Shown here: piece after piece, positions 15,166 to 23,948 of the stretch
Layout of the letters: each line of letters opens with the position of its first letter
How positions within the stretch are numbered: position 1 is the stretch's first letter
DNA from: Pokkaliibacter sp046614695
Lineage (GTDB): Bacteria > Pseudomonadota > Gammaproteobacteria > Pseudomonadales > Balneatricaceae
Reading direction: 5' to 3'
Assembly (NCBI RefSeq): GCF_046614695.1
Contig: NZ_JBKKHQ010000011.1
Coordinates: forward strand, 1-45,900
DNA: 45,900 bases
Notes under the pieces: model-generated
What the model was told of the DNA's origin: nothing
The model's database searches: none
Seen by the model: the letters and a program-made list of their open reading frames with translations, nothing else
Translations under genes and position numbers: made by a program

Positions 15166-16260
15166 TTAGCCGGCGCGACGCTTAAGCATCACACCGCACT
15201 CTTTGTGATGGGTGTAGGGAAACTGGTCAAATAAGGCAAAGCGAACCACTTCATGGGTTTTGCCCAGTTCACCCAGGTTCTCATGCAGGGTATCCGGGTT
15301 ACAGGAGATGTACAGAATATTGCTGTACTGCTGAATCAGGGCAATCGAGTCAGCATCAAGCCCGGCACGTGGAGGATCGACCAGAACGGTATCAAACTGA
15401 TAATCCGCCAGCCCGAGCTCTGTAAAGCGGCGGCCACCCTGGCCGTTGTTAAGCATCGCGGCGCTGAACTCTTCTGAAGACAAGCGGCCAATTTTGACGT
15501 TATCGATACCATTGAGTTCAATATTGTATTGCGCAGCATAGACCGAACTTTTCGCAATTTCAGTACCCAGTACCCGATCAAAGTTCTGCGCCAGCGCCAG
15601 ACTGAAATTGCCGTTGCCGCAGTATAGCTCCAGCAGGTCGCCACCCATGTCACGGCTGACATCAATAGCCCATTCCAGCATTTTCTCGGCGACACCGGCA
15701 TTGGGCTGGGTAAAGCTGTTCTCGATCTGTTTGTACTGCAATTGGCGCCCGTTCACGTTCATGGTTTCGGTCACCCAGTCACGTTCGATCACGAACTTCT
15801 GCTTACGGCTGCGACCCACCAGATCAAAACCCAGAGAGTCACGCATGCCGCGCGCCAGCACTTCCCATTCCTCGGTAAGTGCCTTGTGATAAAGAAGAGA
15901 AATCAGCGCTTCGCCAGACTGAGTCGTCAGGAAGTCGACCTGAAAGAGTTTGTAGCGCAGCACCGGATGCTTTTTCACTTCGTCGATAACACGCGGCATC
16001 AACTCGTTGATCAGCTTGCTGGCCACCGGAAACTCATTGACCCGGTAGTGATCCCGATTACCACCTTTCTCAAACATGACGTAGTAGAGATCATCACCTT
16101 CATGCCATACCCGAAACTCGGCGCGCATACGGTAATGCTCTGGAGCAGAGGCAAAAACCTCAAGCTCAGGCGGATTAAACTCGGCAAACTGCTGCGTTAG
16201 CTCTGCCGCTTTCTCGGCCAGTAGCTCGTCATAACGTTCAGGCTGGGTGGGCTGTTGCAA
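15166..16260 (-). CDS. trmA: tRNA (uracil-5)-methyltransferase TrmA
   Basis: A 364-aa SAM enzyme that makes m5U54 in the T loop of tRNAs. The SAM site is LLELYCGNGNFSLALA. The catalytic region is DTVLVDPPRAGLD and NILYISCNPDTLHENL, with the nucleophilic cysteine in SCNP. The C terminus has the catalytic-base glutamate in HHKECGVMLKR. There is no ATG at the right place. A TTG at 16260, with ACGAGGT 5 nt upstream, is the best start; another TTG at 16284 has no such site. The gene precedes mrp with a 65-nt gap and has a GC-rich promoter-like element upstream. Confidence 0.93.
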   Translation of the reverse strand: MQQPTQPERYDELLAEKAAELTQQFAEFNPPELEVFASAPEHYRMRAEFRVWHEGDDLYYVMFEKGGNRDHYRVNEFPVASKLINELMPRVIDEVKKHPVLRYKLFQVDFLTTQSGEALISLLYHKALTEEWEVLARGMRDSLGFDLVGRSRKQKFVIERDWVTETMNVNGRQLQYKQIENSFTQPNAGVAEKMLEWAIDVSRDMGGDLLELYCGNGNFSLALAQNFDRVLGTEIAKSSVYAAQYNIELNGIDNVKIGRLSSEEFSAAMLNNGQGGRRFTELGLADYQFDTVLVDPPRAGLDADSIALIQQYSNILYISCNPDTLHENLGELGKTHEVVRFALFDQFPYTHHKECGVMLKRRAG

Positions 16261-16303
16261 GTCGAACCTCGTGAGACAAGACAATCAAGTACATGGGCAA
16301 TCA

Positions 16304-16350
16304 AATGGGGCGGCATTCTAGCATGTTTCTACACCAAACACCGCCCCATT
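16304..16350 (-). promoter_or_regulatory. Inverted repeat around a putative trmA promoter
   Basis: AATGGGGCGG (16304-16313) and CCGCCCCATT (16341-16350) are perfect 10-bp inverted repeats. The 27-nt spacer contains, on the minus strand, TAGAAT (16320-16315), a good -10 followed at once by the GC-rich GCCGCCCC. A GC-rich discriminator fits stringent, growth-rate control, as known for E. coli trmA. No good -35 is visible. Confidence 0.45.
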
Positions 16351-16382
16351 CGCTATGCACGAAACCAGCCTGGTTAATAAGA

Positions 16383-17603
16383 TTAACGCCAGGTAATTCC
16401 CCAGTGGGCGCTATCCTCCTGCCACTGTTTCATCAGTTCACCAAAGCCTTGCGCTGTGACCTTGTCGGCATCGAACCGGGCTCTTAAGCCTGCCTCTTCG
16501 CTCAGTGACGGCAAGAGTGCATCCGCCAGATAGACCAGCCAGCACGGCTTGGCAGAAGCTTCATGCAATGAAGGGTCATGATGAGCCAGCACCATTTGAA
16601 TAATAGGTGCTGGCAGATGCCACAAGCTCAGAAGATAAGCGCCGAGCTCAGCATGAGTTACACCGATAATCCGCCGCTCAGCCTCTGGCAAGTCGATGGA
16701 TTCGGCGGCCATCAGATCAAAGACCTGACCGTACTGTTCAGGCATACGGGCAGCAAACAGCAGCATCCCCAGATCATGCAGCAGGCCACCCATCACCACC
16801 TGATCAGCACAGCGTGGCGACAAACCCGATTGCAACGCCATTACCCGGGCAAACTGCCCAACCGCGACAGAACGAAGTCGCACGGCATCAAAAGAAAACC
16901 GCTGCCAGTTATTTGGAGATAACTCATTCAGCGCGTGGTTGACCAGCAGAAGATCACTGACGTGTTCCATTCCCAATCGCACCAACGCATCCTGCACAGT
17001 TTCGATCGTGCGATTAGCACCCGCAAAACCGGAATTGACCATTTTCAACAGTCGTGAGGCAAGGCCGATATCCGACTCAATCTCACGGGCTACCTGTCCC
17101 ATGCTGGCATCCGGGGATTGCACCAGCTGCTGAATGCGACGAATCACCGCGGGCATCATCGGCAAGCTGCCAATGCTACCGGCCACCTCACGCACACGCG
17201 GGCTGGAGATCATCTGTTGGAGCGCGCATGACTGGTTAATCGCATCAATCAGTACATCGATATCACAAGGCTTTGCCAGACATTGGTGGGAAAGCTCTGT
17301 GGCACGGACCAGATCCTCCACCTCGGCATAGCCGGTCAGTACGATTCGACCCATGGCCGGATAGCGGGTAACGATATGCTCAAGCAAGCGCACGCCATCC
17401 ATGCCTGGCATCCGCATGTCGGTCACTATGACATCATAGGGAGCCTCGCGTTCCAGCAGCGCCAAAGCGACGGGACCGCTTTGTACGAAAGCGATTTCCC
17501 AGCCATCGCGTTTCTTGCGAAGCGCCCGACGCAGGCTGCTCAGAATCAGAGGGTCGTCATCGACCAGCAAAACGCGCTTTTTATTCGCTTCAATCACGCT
17601 CAT
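16383..17603 (-). CDS. Response regulator with HDOD output domain
   Basis: A 406-aa protein. The N-terminal receiver (about 9-125) has the acidic pocket LLVDDDP, phosphorylation site D62 in IVTDMRMPGMDG, and CLAKP for the conserved lysine. A C-terminal HDOD domain follows (about 150-350: LPMMPAVIRRIQQLVQS, VARLLKMVNS-like SRLLKMVNSG, VVMGGLLHDLGMLLFA, LAHHDPS). HDOD domains are related to HD phosphohydrolases but often lack catalytic metal sites and act in signalling. Start chosen at ATG 17603 (AGGA about 10 nt upstream). No histidine kinase is nearby. It is divergent from metG. Confidence 0.88.
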   Translation of the reverse strand: MSVIEANKKRVLLVDDDPLILSSLRRALRKKRDGWEIAFVQSGPVALALLEREAPYDVIVTDMRMPGMDGVRLLEHIVTRYPAMGRIVLTGYAEVEDLVRATELSHQCLAKPCDIDVLIDAINQSCALQQMISSPRVREVAGSIGSLPMMPAVIRRIQQLVQSPDASMGQVAREIESDIGLASRLLKMVNSGFAGANRTIETVQDALVRLGMEHVSDLLLVNHALNELSPNNWQRFSFDAVRLRSVAVGQFARVMALQSGLSPRCADQVVMGGLLHDLGMLLFAARMPEQYGQVFDLMAAESIDLPEAERRIIGVTHAELGAYLLSLWHLPAPIIQMVLAHHDPSLHEASAKPCWLVYLADALLPSLSEEAGLRARFDADKVTAQGFGELMKQWQEDSAHWGITWR

Positions 17604-17779
17604 AACCGCATTCCTGAGGGGCGGGAATCCGCCTAAAAAGATGCAAGGCCGCACGCCTATCGCTATAGTAGTTGAATTTTTCCGCCCATGTCAGGGAGAT
17701 GCCCCAGGGATTCTGGCAATTGCTCTCCTCGCTGACCTGGCTTCACGCTTATCGAAAACGCCGAGAAATCGCTACTACT

Positions 17780-19807
17780 ATGTCAGACACTCCTCGCCAG
17801 ATTCTCGTAACCAGCGCCCTTCCCTATGCCAATGGCTCACTGCACCTTGGCCACTTGCTGGAGCAAATTCAAACGGATATCTGGACCCGTTTTCAGCGAA
17901 TGCGTGGTCACCAGTGCATTTATGTTTGCGCTGACGATGCCCACGGCACCGCCATCATGCTCAAAGCCGAGCAGATGGGCATTACTCCTGAAGCACTGAT
18001 CGATGATGTTAATCGCGAACACCGTGAAGACACGGCAGGCTTTCTGATCAATTTTGATAACTACTACTCCACGCATTCACCGGAAAACAAGCAGTATTCC
18101 GAGCTGATCTATAACCGCCTGAAAGCCGCTGGTCATATTGCCGAGCGCACGATTACGCAGGCGTATGATCCGGTGAAAGAACTGTTCCTGGCTGACCGTT
18201 TCATCAAAGGCACTTGCCCGAAATGCAAAGCGGAAGATCAGTACGGTGATAACTGTGAAGTCTGTGGTGCCACCTACACGCCCGCTGAGCTGATTAACCC
18301 ACGCTCGGCGATTTCCGGTGCGACACCGGTGAATAAAGACTCCGTTCACTTCTTCTTTAAACTGTCCGACTTCGATGCCTTCCTGAAAGACTGGACGCGA
18401 AGCGGCACTTTGCAGGATGAAGTGGCGAACAAGCTCTCTGAATGGCTGGACTCTGGCCTGCAGGAATGGGACATCAGCCGTGATGCGCCCTACTTCGGTT
18501 TTGAGATTCCCGGCGAAAAAGACAAGTTCTTCTACGTCTGGCTGGATGCGCCTATCGGCTACATGGCGAGCTTCAAGCAGTACTGCGACCGTGAAGGCAT
18601 CGAGTTTGATGCGTTCTGGAACAAGGATTCCAAAGCCGAGCTTTATCACTTTATCGGTAAAGACATCATCAGCTTCCACGCCCTGTTCTGGCCTGCCATG
18701 CTGAGCGCATCTCAGTTCCGCACCCCGACAGCGGTGAATGCCCACGGTTTCCTGACCGTGAATGGCAAGAAGATGTCCAAGTCCCGTGGCACCTTTATCA
18801 AGGCGCGCACCTATCTTGATCATCTGAGCCCTGAGTATCTTCGCTATTACTTTGCTGCCAAGCTGACTTCAACCGTCGATGACCTTGACCTGAACCTTGA
18901 GGACTTCGTACAGCGCGTGAACAGTGACCTGGTAGGCAAAGTCGTTAACATTGCCAGCCGCTGCGCCGGTTTCCTGACCAAGAAGTTTGATGGCAAGCTT
19001 GCAGACACCGATGCGGCGCCTGAGCTGACCCGCGAATTTATGGAAGCAGGCGAGCGCATCGCTACCGCTTACGAAAAGCGTGAATACAGCCGTGCCATGC
19101 GCGACATCATGGCGCTGGCCGACAAGGCTAACCAGTACATTGCGGATAAAGCCCCTTGGGTACTGGCCAAGGAAGAAGGTAAAGAAGCCGAGGTTCAGCA
19201 GGTTTGCACTGCTGGCATCAACCTCTTCCGTATTCTGGTGACTTACCTGAAGCCCGTTGTTCCTGAACTGGCAGAGAAAGCCGAAGCCTTCCTGCAGGAT
19301 TCTCTGACCTGGGCCAGCAGCCAGTCATTGCTGCTCGGCACCTCTGTCGCACCATTCCAGGCGCTGATGTCCCGCGTTGAAATGGATAAGGTTAACGCCA
19401 TGATTGATGCCTCCAAGGAAGAACAGGCGGCTGCAGCACCTGTTGTGCCTAAAGGGCCTCTGGATGAAACGCCACTGCTGCCTGAAATCGAGATTGGTGA
19501 TTTCAGCAAGCTGGATTTGCGCGTAGCCCGCATCCTTAAAGCGGATCACGTTGAAGGCGCCGACAAGCTGCTGCAACTGACGCTGGATCTGGGTGGCGAG
19601 ACGCGTAACGTCTTCTCCGGTATCAAGGCGGCTTATGACCCGAAAACACTGGAAGGCCGCCTGACAGTGATGGTGGCTAACCTCAAGCCTCGCAAAATGA
19701 AGTTCGGTATGTCAGAAGGCATGGTGCTTTCTGCAGGTACAGGCGGCAGCGATCTGTGGCTGCTCGAGCCGGATGAAGGCGCAGAGCCAGGCATGCCCGT
19801 GCGCTAA
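17780..19807 (+). CDS. metG: Methionyl-tRNA synthetase
   Basis: A 675-aa class I synthetase that charges tRNA-Met. From the ATG at 17780: HLGH at 22-25 (HIGH motif), the zinc knuckle CPKC...CEVC (C146, C149, then two more), and KMSKS at 331-335. The C-terminal domain (about 565-675: DFSKLDLRVARILKADHVEGADKLLQLTLDLGGETRNVFSGI) is the tRNA-binding/dimerisation module seen in the E. coli enzyme of 677 residues. An upstream in-frame start at 17672 would add 36 residues with no homology-like features. A terminator follows. Confidence 0.97.
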   Translation: MSDTPRQILVTSALPYANGSLHLGHLLEQIQTDIWTRFQRMRGHQCIYVCADDAHGTAIMLKAEQMGITPEALIDDVNREHREDTAGFLINFDNYYSTHSPENKQYSELIYNRLKAAGHIAERTITQAYDPVKELFLADRFIKGTCPKCKAEDQYGDNCEVCGATYTPAELINPRSAISGATPVNKDSVHFFFKLSDFDAFLKDWTRSGTLQDEVANKLSEWLDSGLQEWDISRDAPYFGFEIPGEKDKFFYVWLDAPIGYMASFKQYCDREGIEFDAFWNKDSKAELYHFIGKDIISFHALFWPAMLSASQFRTPTAVNAHGFLTVNGKKMSKSRGTFIKARTYLDHLSPEYLRYYFAAKLTSTVDDLDLNLEDFVQRVNSDLVGKVVNIASRCAGFLTKKFDGKLADTDAAPELTREFMEAGERIATAYEKREYSRAMRDIMALADKANQYIADKAPWVLAKEEGKEAEVQQVCTAGINLFRILVTYLKPVVPELAEKAEAFLQDSLTWASSQSLLLGTSVAPFQALMSRVEMDKVNAMIDASKEEQAAAAPVVPKGPLDETPLLPEIEIGDFSKLDLRVARILKADHVEGADKLLQLTLDLGGETRNVFSGIKAAYDPKTLEGRLTVMVANLKPRKMKFGMSEGMVLSAGTGGSDLWLLEPDEGAEPGMPVR

Positions 19808-20168
19808 GTAACGGAAAAGGTAGAGATCAGAGTGGGCGTTAGGCCCACTCTTTCTTCCTTATCAACAATAACCATATGAACTATCAATAAATATATACAG
19901 AACTAAAAGAAATAACGTAGTTAGTTAAGTTCTAACTCAGAAGCGGCATTTTCGACCTGTCCTCATTAGAATGAGACAATATCTGGTACCACTGGGAACG
20001 CTCTCTTGAAACTCCTGTCTACAGATGCCAACAGAGATTAAAGCAGCCCCAGTAACTACAACTCGGCCAGAATGGCGAATAAACCAAGATGGCGATTTAA
20101 GTAGTACCTGCGGATCAACCCGTTCAGGCGTTTTCGGCCTGCACTCCACAATGAAGTGATATGTAACG
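19808..20168 (+). other. Gap between metG and rnfA
   Basis: This 361-bp gap starts with the metG terminator. An AT-rich stretch follows (about 19861-19935) with a small hairpin AGTTAG/CTAACT (19919-19924 and 19932-19937). It then holds two imperfect copies of a roughly 38-bp element (19944-19982 and 20126-20163), both containing GGC, a TTTTCG core and CCTG. The second copy runs up to the rnfA start. No long, well-started reading frame is convincing here. Confidence 0.45.
19830..19860 (+). terminator. Rho-independent terminator after metG
   Basis: GAGTGGGC (19830-19837) and GCCCACTC (19843-19850) pair perfectly around loop GTTAG, followed by TTTCTTCCTT. Confidence 0.9.
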
Positions 20169-20750
20169 ATGTCTGATATCGCCCTGATTCTTGTCAGTAC
20201 GATCCTGGTCAACAACTTCGTGTTGGTTCAGTTTCTTGGACTTTGCCCCTTCATGGGGGTCTCCAACAAGCTTGAGACAGCTATCGGCATGTCTCTGGCC
20301 ACGACTTTTGTACTGACATTGTCATCACTGTGCAGTTACCTCACTTATGCCTTCATTCTGAAACCGCTGGGTATCGAATACCTGCAAACCATTGCCTTTA
20401 TTCTGGTGATTGCGGTGGTCGTTCAGTTCACCGAGATGGTGGTGCATAAAACCAGCCCGGTGCTTTACAAAGTTCTGGGGATTTTCCTGCCGCTGATCAC
20501 CACTAACTGCGCGGTGCTGGGCGTTGCGCTGCTCAATATCAAAAAGCAGAACAGCCTGGTGGACTCCGTCTTTTACGGTTTTGGCGCAGCAGTTGGCTTT
20601 TCACTGGTGCTCGTACTCTTTGCGGCAATGCGCGAGCGTATCGCTGTGGCGGATGTGCCAAGCCCTTTCAAAGGCGCAGCCATCAGCATGATTACCGCCG
20701 GGTTGATCTCTCTGGCATTCATGGGCTTTACCGGTCTGGTTCAGATCTGA
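20169..20750 (+). CDS. rnfA: Rnf/Rsx electron transport complex subunit A
   Basis: A 193-aa integral membrane protein with about six helices. Typical RnfA stretches are ILVNNFVLVQFLGLCPFMGVS and ITTNCAVLGVALLN. RnfA and RnfE are paired, oppositely oriented membrane subunits that together hold a 2Fe-2S cluster between conserved cysteines. Rnf moves electrons between NADH and ferredoxin and can couple this to ion transport; in E. coli the Rsx form resets SoxR. The ribosome-binding site is weak. It is the first gene of a tightly packed rnfABCDGE operon. Confidence 0.96.
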   Translation: MSDIALILVSTILVNNFVLVQFLGLCPFMGVSNKLETAIGMSLATTFVLTLSSLCSYLTYAFILKPLGIEYLQTIAFILVIAVVVQFTEMVVHKTSPVLYKVLGIFLPLITTNCAVLGVALLNIKKQNSLVDSVFYGFGAAVGFSLVLVLFAAMRERIAVADVPSPFKGAAISMITAGLISLAFMGFTGLVQI

Positions 20751-20760
20751 GGACAGCACC

Positions 20761-21345
20761 ATGACGTTGATTATTTATGCAGTAGTCGCCTTGCTGGGCT
20801 TGGCATTAGTCTTCGGCGCCATTCTGGGTTTTGCCGCTATCCGCTTCAAAGTTGAGGGAGACCCCATCGTCGATGAGATTGATGGTCTGTTACCTCAAAC
20901 ACAGTGCGGTCAGTGTGGCTATCCAGGCTGTCGCCCCTATGCCGAAGCGATTGCCGGCGGCGATGAAATCAATAAATGCCCTCCCGGTGGCCAGTCCACG
21001 ATTGATGCGCTGGCCGATCTTCTGGGCGTTGAAGCGCCAACACTGGATGCCGCACACGGAGAGGAGAAACCCAAGTCCGTCGCCTTTATCCGGGAAGATG
21101 AGTGTATTGGCTGCACCAAGTGCATTCAGGCATGCCCGGTTGACGCCATTCTTGGTGCCGCAAAACAGATGCATACCGTGATCACCAGCGAGTGTACCGG
21201 ATGCGATCTCTGCGTTGAGCCCTGCCCCGTAGATTGTATTGACATGATTCCCTTACAAAGCACCCTGGATAACTGGGTTTGGCCAGCTCCTGAGAAAGCA
21301 GAGAACCTGATTATGACCGACCGTGGCAGAGGACATGCAGCATGA
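20761..21345 (+). CDS. rnfB: Rnf complex Fe-S subunit B
   Basis: A 194-aa protein with an N-terminal membrane helix (about 1-25). The Fe-S domain CGQCGYPGCRPYA plus a later Cys (KCPPGG) binds one 4Fe-4S cluster. Two ferredoxin-type 4Fe-4S motifs follow: CIGCTKCIQACPVD and CTGCDLCVEPCPVD. It is thought to receive electrons from, or pass them to, ferredoxin. GAGGA precedes the ATG, and its stop overlaps the rnfC start (ATGA). Confidence 0.96.
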   Translation: MTLIIYAVVALLGLALVFGAILGFAAIRFKVEGDPIVDEIDGLLPQTQCGQCGYPGCRPYAEAIAGGDEINKCPPGGQSTIDALADLLGVEAPTLDAAHGEEKPKSVAFIREDECIGCTKCIQACPVDAILGAAKQMHTVITSECTGCDLCVEPCPVDCIDMIPLQSTLDNWVWPAPEKAENLIMTDRGRGHAA

Positions 21346-23942
21346 GTGCTCTCAGCCGTGAAACAGGCACCCTTCCACTGAAGATTTATGACTTCGGCGG
21401 CGGCATTCATCCGCCCGAAAACAAGTCACAGTCAACCCAACAGCCCATCGCTAATCCGCCACTGCCGGGCAAAATCATCCTGCCGATGAAACAACACACC
21501 GGCGCCGCGGCAGAACCTATCGTCGCCGTGGGTGATAAAGTGCTTAAAGGTCAGATGGTGGCCGAGCCCTTTGGACGCGTCAGTGCCGCCGTCCATGCGC
21601 CGACGTCCGGTAAAGTGATTGCCATTGCTCAACACGCCGTGCCGCATCCTTCAGGAATGGCGGATCTGTGCATCCATATTGAGCCTGATGGTCTGGATGA
21701 GTGGACACAGCGCATTCCGCTGACGGACTACCTCAATGAAAGCCGGGAAACCGTGCTCAGCTTCCTGCGCAATGCCGGTATCGCCGGGCTTGGTGGCGCA
21801 GGCTTCCCCACGGACATCAAACTTACCACCCCAGACAGCAACCCTATTGATACGCTGATTCTGAATGGTGCCGAATGCGAGCCTTACATCACTGCGGATG
21901 ACATGCTGATGCGTGAGCGGGCCGATGAAGTGCTGCGTGGGGGCGAAATTCTGGCCTGGCTGCTCGGCAAGCCCCGTATCATCGTAGGTATTGAGGACAA
22001 CAAGCCTCAGGCTATCGCCGCACTGAAAGAAGCCGCGATGCGTTCAATTTACCCTGTGGAAGTCGCAGTAGTACCGACCAAGTATCCTTCCGGGGGTGCT
22101 AAACAGCTGACCTACCTGCTCACTGGCCGTGAAGTTCCAAGCGCAGGGCGTAGCCATGAAATTGGTGTGATTTGTGTGAATGTGGGCACCTCTGCTGCCA
22201 TCTTCCGAGCGGTGACTCTAGGGGAGCCACTCATCAGCCGTGTGACTACGCTGACAGGGCAAGCCCTTTCGACACCTCAGAACGTTGAAGCGCTGATCGG
22301 CACGCCGGTTGAGTTCTTGCTCAACTTCGCAGGAGTCGACAGCAAACAGCTCAACAAGCTGATTATGGGCGGCCCGATGATGGGCTTTCCATTGCAGGAA
22401 TACAGCACGCCAGTCACTAAACTGACCAACTGCCTGATTGCCTCAACGCCTGCTGAAATGCCAGCGACGCCGCCCTCTCAGGCCTGCATTCGTTGCGGTC
22501 TTTGTGAACAGGCCTGCCCTGAATACCTCCTGCCACAGCAGCTTTACTGGTTCGCCCGCAGCCAGGAATACGATAAGGCCGAACAGTTCAACCTCTTTGA
22601 CTGCATTGAGTGCGGCGCTTGTGCCTACGTATGCCCAAGCAGCATTCCGCTGGTTCAGTATTACCGCAATGCCAAGGATGAGATTCGTCAGGAAGCGGCC
22701 GAGCACCAGAAAGCGGAGCATGCACGTATTCGCTTCGAAGCACGTCAGGCGCGTCTGCAACGCGAGATTGATGAGAAAGAAGCCAAGCGTAAAGCACGCG
22801 CAGAAGAAGCGGCTAAGGCCCAGGCAGCCAAAGCCGCTGGTGTTGCTGTTGCCCCATCTGCGACAGCCTCTGCGACTCCCGCCGTTGCTGCAGATGATAT
22901 CAAGACACTGAAAACAGCTGCGGCGATTGCTCGCACCAAAGTTAAGAAAGCGGAAAAGGCATTGGCTGCGGCGCAGGAGTCCGGCGACGAAACACAAGCG
23001 CTCGAGCAGGAGCTTAATATCCTGCAGCAAGCTTCCGCTGACGCAGAGACTGCCCTACAAAAAGCAGAGCAATCGGCCGCGCCTGCAGCAAATGCTAATG
23101 CGGGCGTTGATGTCAAAGCCCTGAAAGTGGCAGCTGCCATCGCTCGCACCAAAGCGAAAAAGGCGGAAAAGGCACTGGTCGCCGCAACTGAAAATGGTGA
23201 TGCCAACCTCTCTCAACTGGAAAGTGAATATCAGCAGCTGGCCAAAGCCGCTGAAGAGGCTGACCACGCACTGACAGAAGCCGAGAAAGCCCACGCGCCT
23301 GTCCCTGCTGCGGTCGATACCAAACAACTTAAAATTGATGCTGCCATTGCCCGCACAAAAGCCAAGAAAGCGGAAAAAGCCTTGGTCGCGGCGCGTGAAG
23401 CAGGTGAAGAAACCACCTTGCTACAGCAAGAGTTTGATCAGCTAAGCAAAGTATCACTGGAAGCCGATCATGCGCTGCAGGCTGCGGAAAAGTCCGCATC
23501 GACCTCAGAGTCTTCTGCCGGGCAGGATCTAAAAGCACTGAAGACTGCAGCTGCAGTAGCTCGAACCAAGCTTAAAAAGGCCGAACAGGCACTGCAAACC
23601 GCTGAGGCCAAAGGCATGGACGGCGAAAGCGTCGACACGCTACGCAGCACAGTCATGGATTTACAGGCGAAGTCGGCCACAGCAGAACAGGCATTGTCAG
23701 CGGCAGAGAGCGAAGCCTCAACAGCGACTGCGTCGGCTGAAAGTACACCTGCTCAGCCAGCGGATCTTAAAAAATTGAAGATTGATGCAGCCATGGCCAA
23801 AGCCGCCGCCAAGAAAGCGGAACGCGCCCATGAGCAAGTCCAGCAAGACGGTGGAGATACCACCGCCAGCCTTGCTGCCCTGGAATCTGCGCGTGCTCAG
23901 GCTGAGCAAGCGCAAGCCGCCCTGAATGCTGCCCAGAGTTAA
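21342..23942 (+). CDS. rnfC: Rnf complex NADH-binding subunit C with long repeat tail
   Basis: An 866-aa protein. Residues 1 to about 450 are the conserved core: FGGGIHPPENK near the N terminus, the FMN/NADH-binding region around GLGGAGFPTDIKL and NGAECEPYITADD, and two 4Fe-4S motifs, CIRCGLCEQACPEY and CIECGACAYVCPS. After a charged helical linker (about 455-515), residues 518-866 consist of five Ala/Lys/Glu-rich repeats. Some gammaproteobacterial RnfC proteins have such tails, and E. coli RsxC has a shorter one. The core is NADH dehydrogenase-like and peripheral to the membrane on the cytosolic side. Confidence 0.96.
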   Translation: MSALSRETGTLPLKIYDFGGGIHPPENKSQSTQQPIANPPLPGKIILPMKQHTGAAAEPIVAVGDKVLKGQMVAEPFGRVSAAVHAPTSGKVIAIAQHAVPHPSGMADLCIHIEPDGLDEWTQRIPLTDYLNESRETVLSFLRNAGIAGLGGAGFPTDIKLTTPDSNPIDTLILNGAECEPYITADDMLMRERADEVLRGGEILAWLLGKPRIIVGIEDNKPQAIAALKEAAMRSIYPVEVAVVPTKYPSGGAKQLTYLLTGREVPSAGRSHEIGVICVNVGTSAAIFRAVTLGEPLISRVTTLTGQALSTPQNVEALIGTPVEFLLNFAGVDSKQLNKLIMGGPMMGFPLQEYSTPVTKLTNCLIASTPAEMPATPPSQACIRCGLCEQACPEYLLPQQLYWFARSQEYDKAEQFNLFDCIECGACAYVCPSSIPLVQYYRNAKDEIRQEAAEHQKAEHARIRFEARQARLQREIDEKEAKRKARAEEAAKAQAAKAAGVAVAPSATASATPAVAADDIKTLKTAAAIARTKVKKAEKALAAAQESGDETQALEQELNILQQASADAETALQKAEQSAAPAANANAGVDVKALKVAAAIARTKAKKAEKALVAATENGDANLSQLESEYQQLAKAAEEADHALTEAEKAHAPVPAAVDTKQLKIDAAIARTKAKKAEKALVAAREAGEETTLLQQEFDQLSKVSLEADHALQAAEKSASTSESSAGQDLKALKTAAAVARTKLKKAEQALQTAEAKGMDGESVDTLRSTVMDLQAKSATAEQALSAAESEASTATASAESTPAQPADLKKLKIDAAMAKAAAKKAERAHEQVQQDGGDTTASLAALESARAQAEQAQAALNAAQS
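22893..23939 (+). repeat. Five tandem repeats encoding the RnfC tail
   Basis: Five units start at residues 518, 589, 658, 728 and 807 with lengths of 71, 69, 70, 79 and 60. Each opens with a variant of D-KALKTAAAIARTKAKKAEKAL and continues with a predicted coiled-coil helix ending in AEKA/AEQS. Units 2 and 3 share KAKKAEKALVAA; unit 5 is the most diverged (MAKAAAKKAERAHE). The pattern suggests expansion by duplication followed by drift. Confidence 0.9.
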
Positions 23943-23948
23943 TCCCTC

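Noticed and set aside
19937..20215. A 92-codon minus-strand frame in the metG-rnfA gap
   Set aside because: It runs into rnfA on the other strand, has no recognisable domain and no ribosome-binding site.
23000..23900. Repeats in rnfC as a CRISPR-like or satellite array
   Set aside because: They are in frame, protein-coding, diverged in DNA and about 210 bp long, so they are protein repeats.
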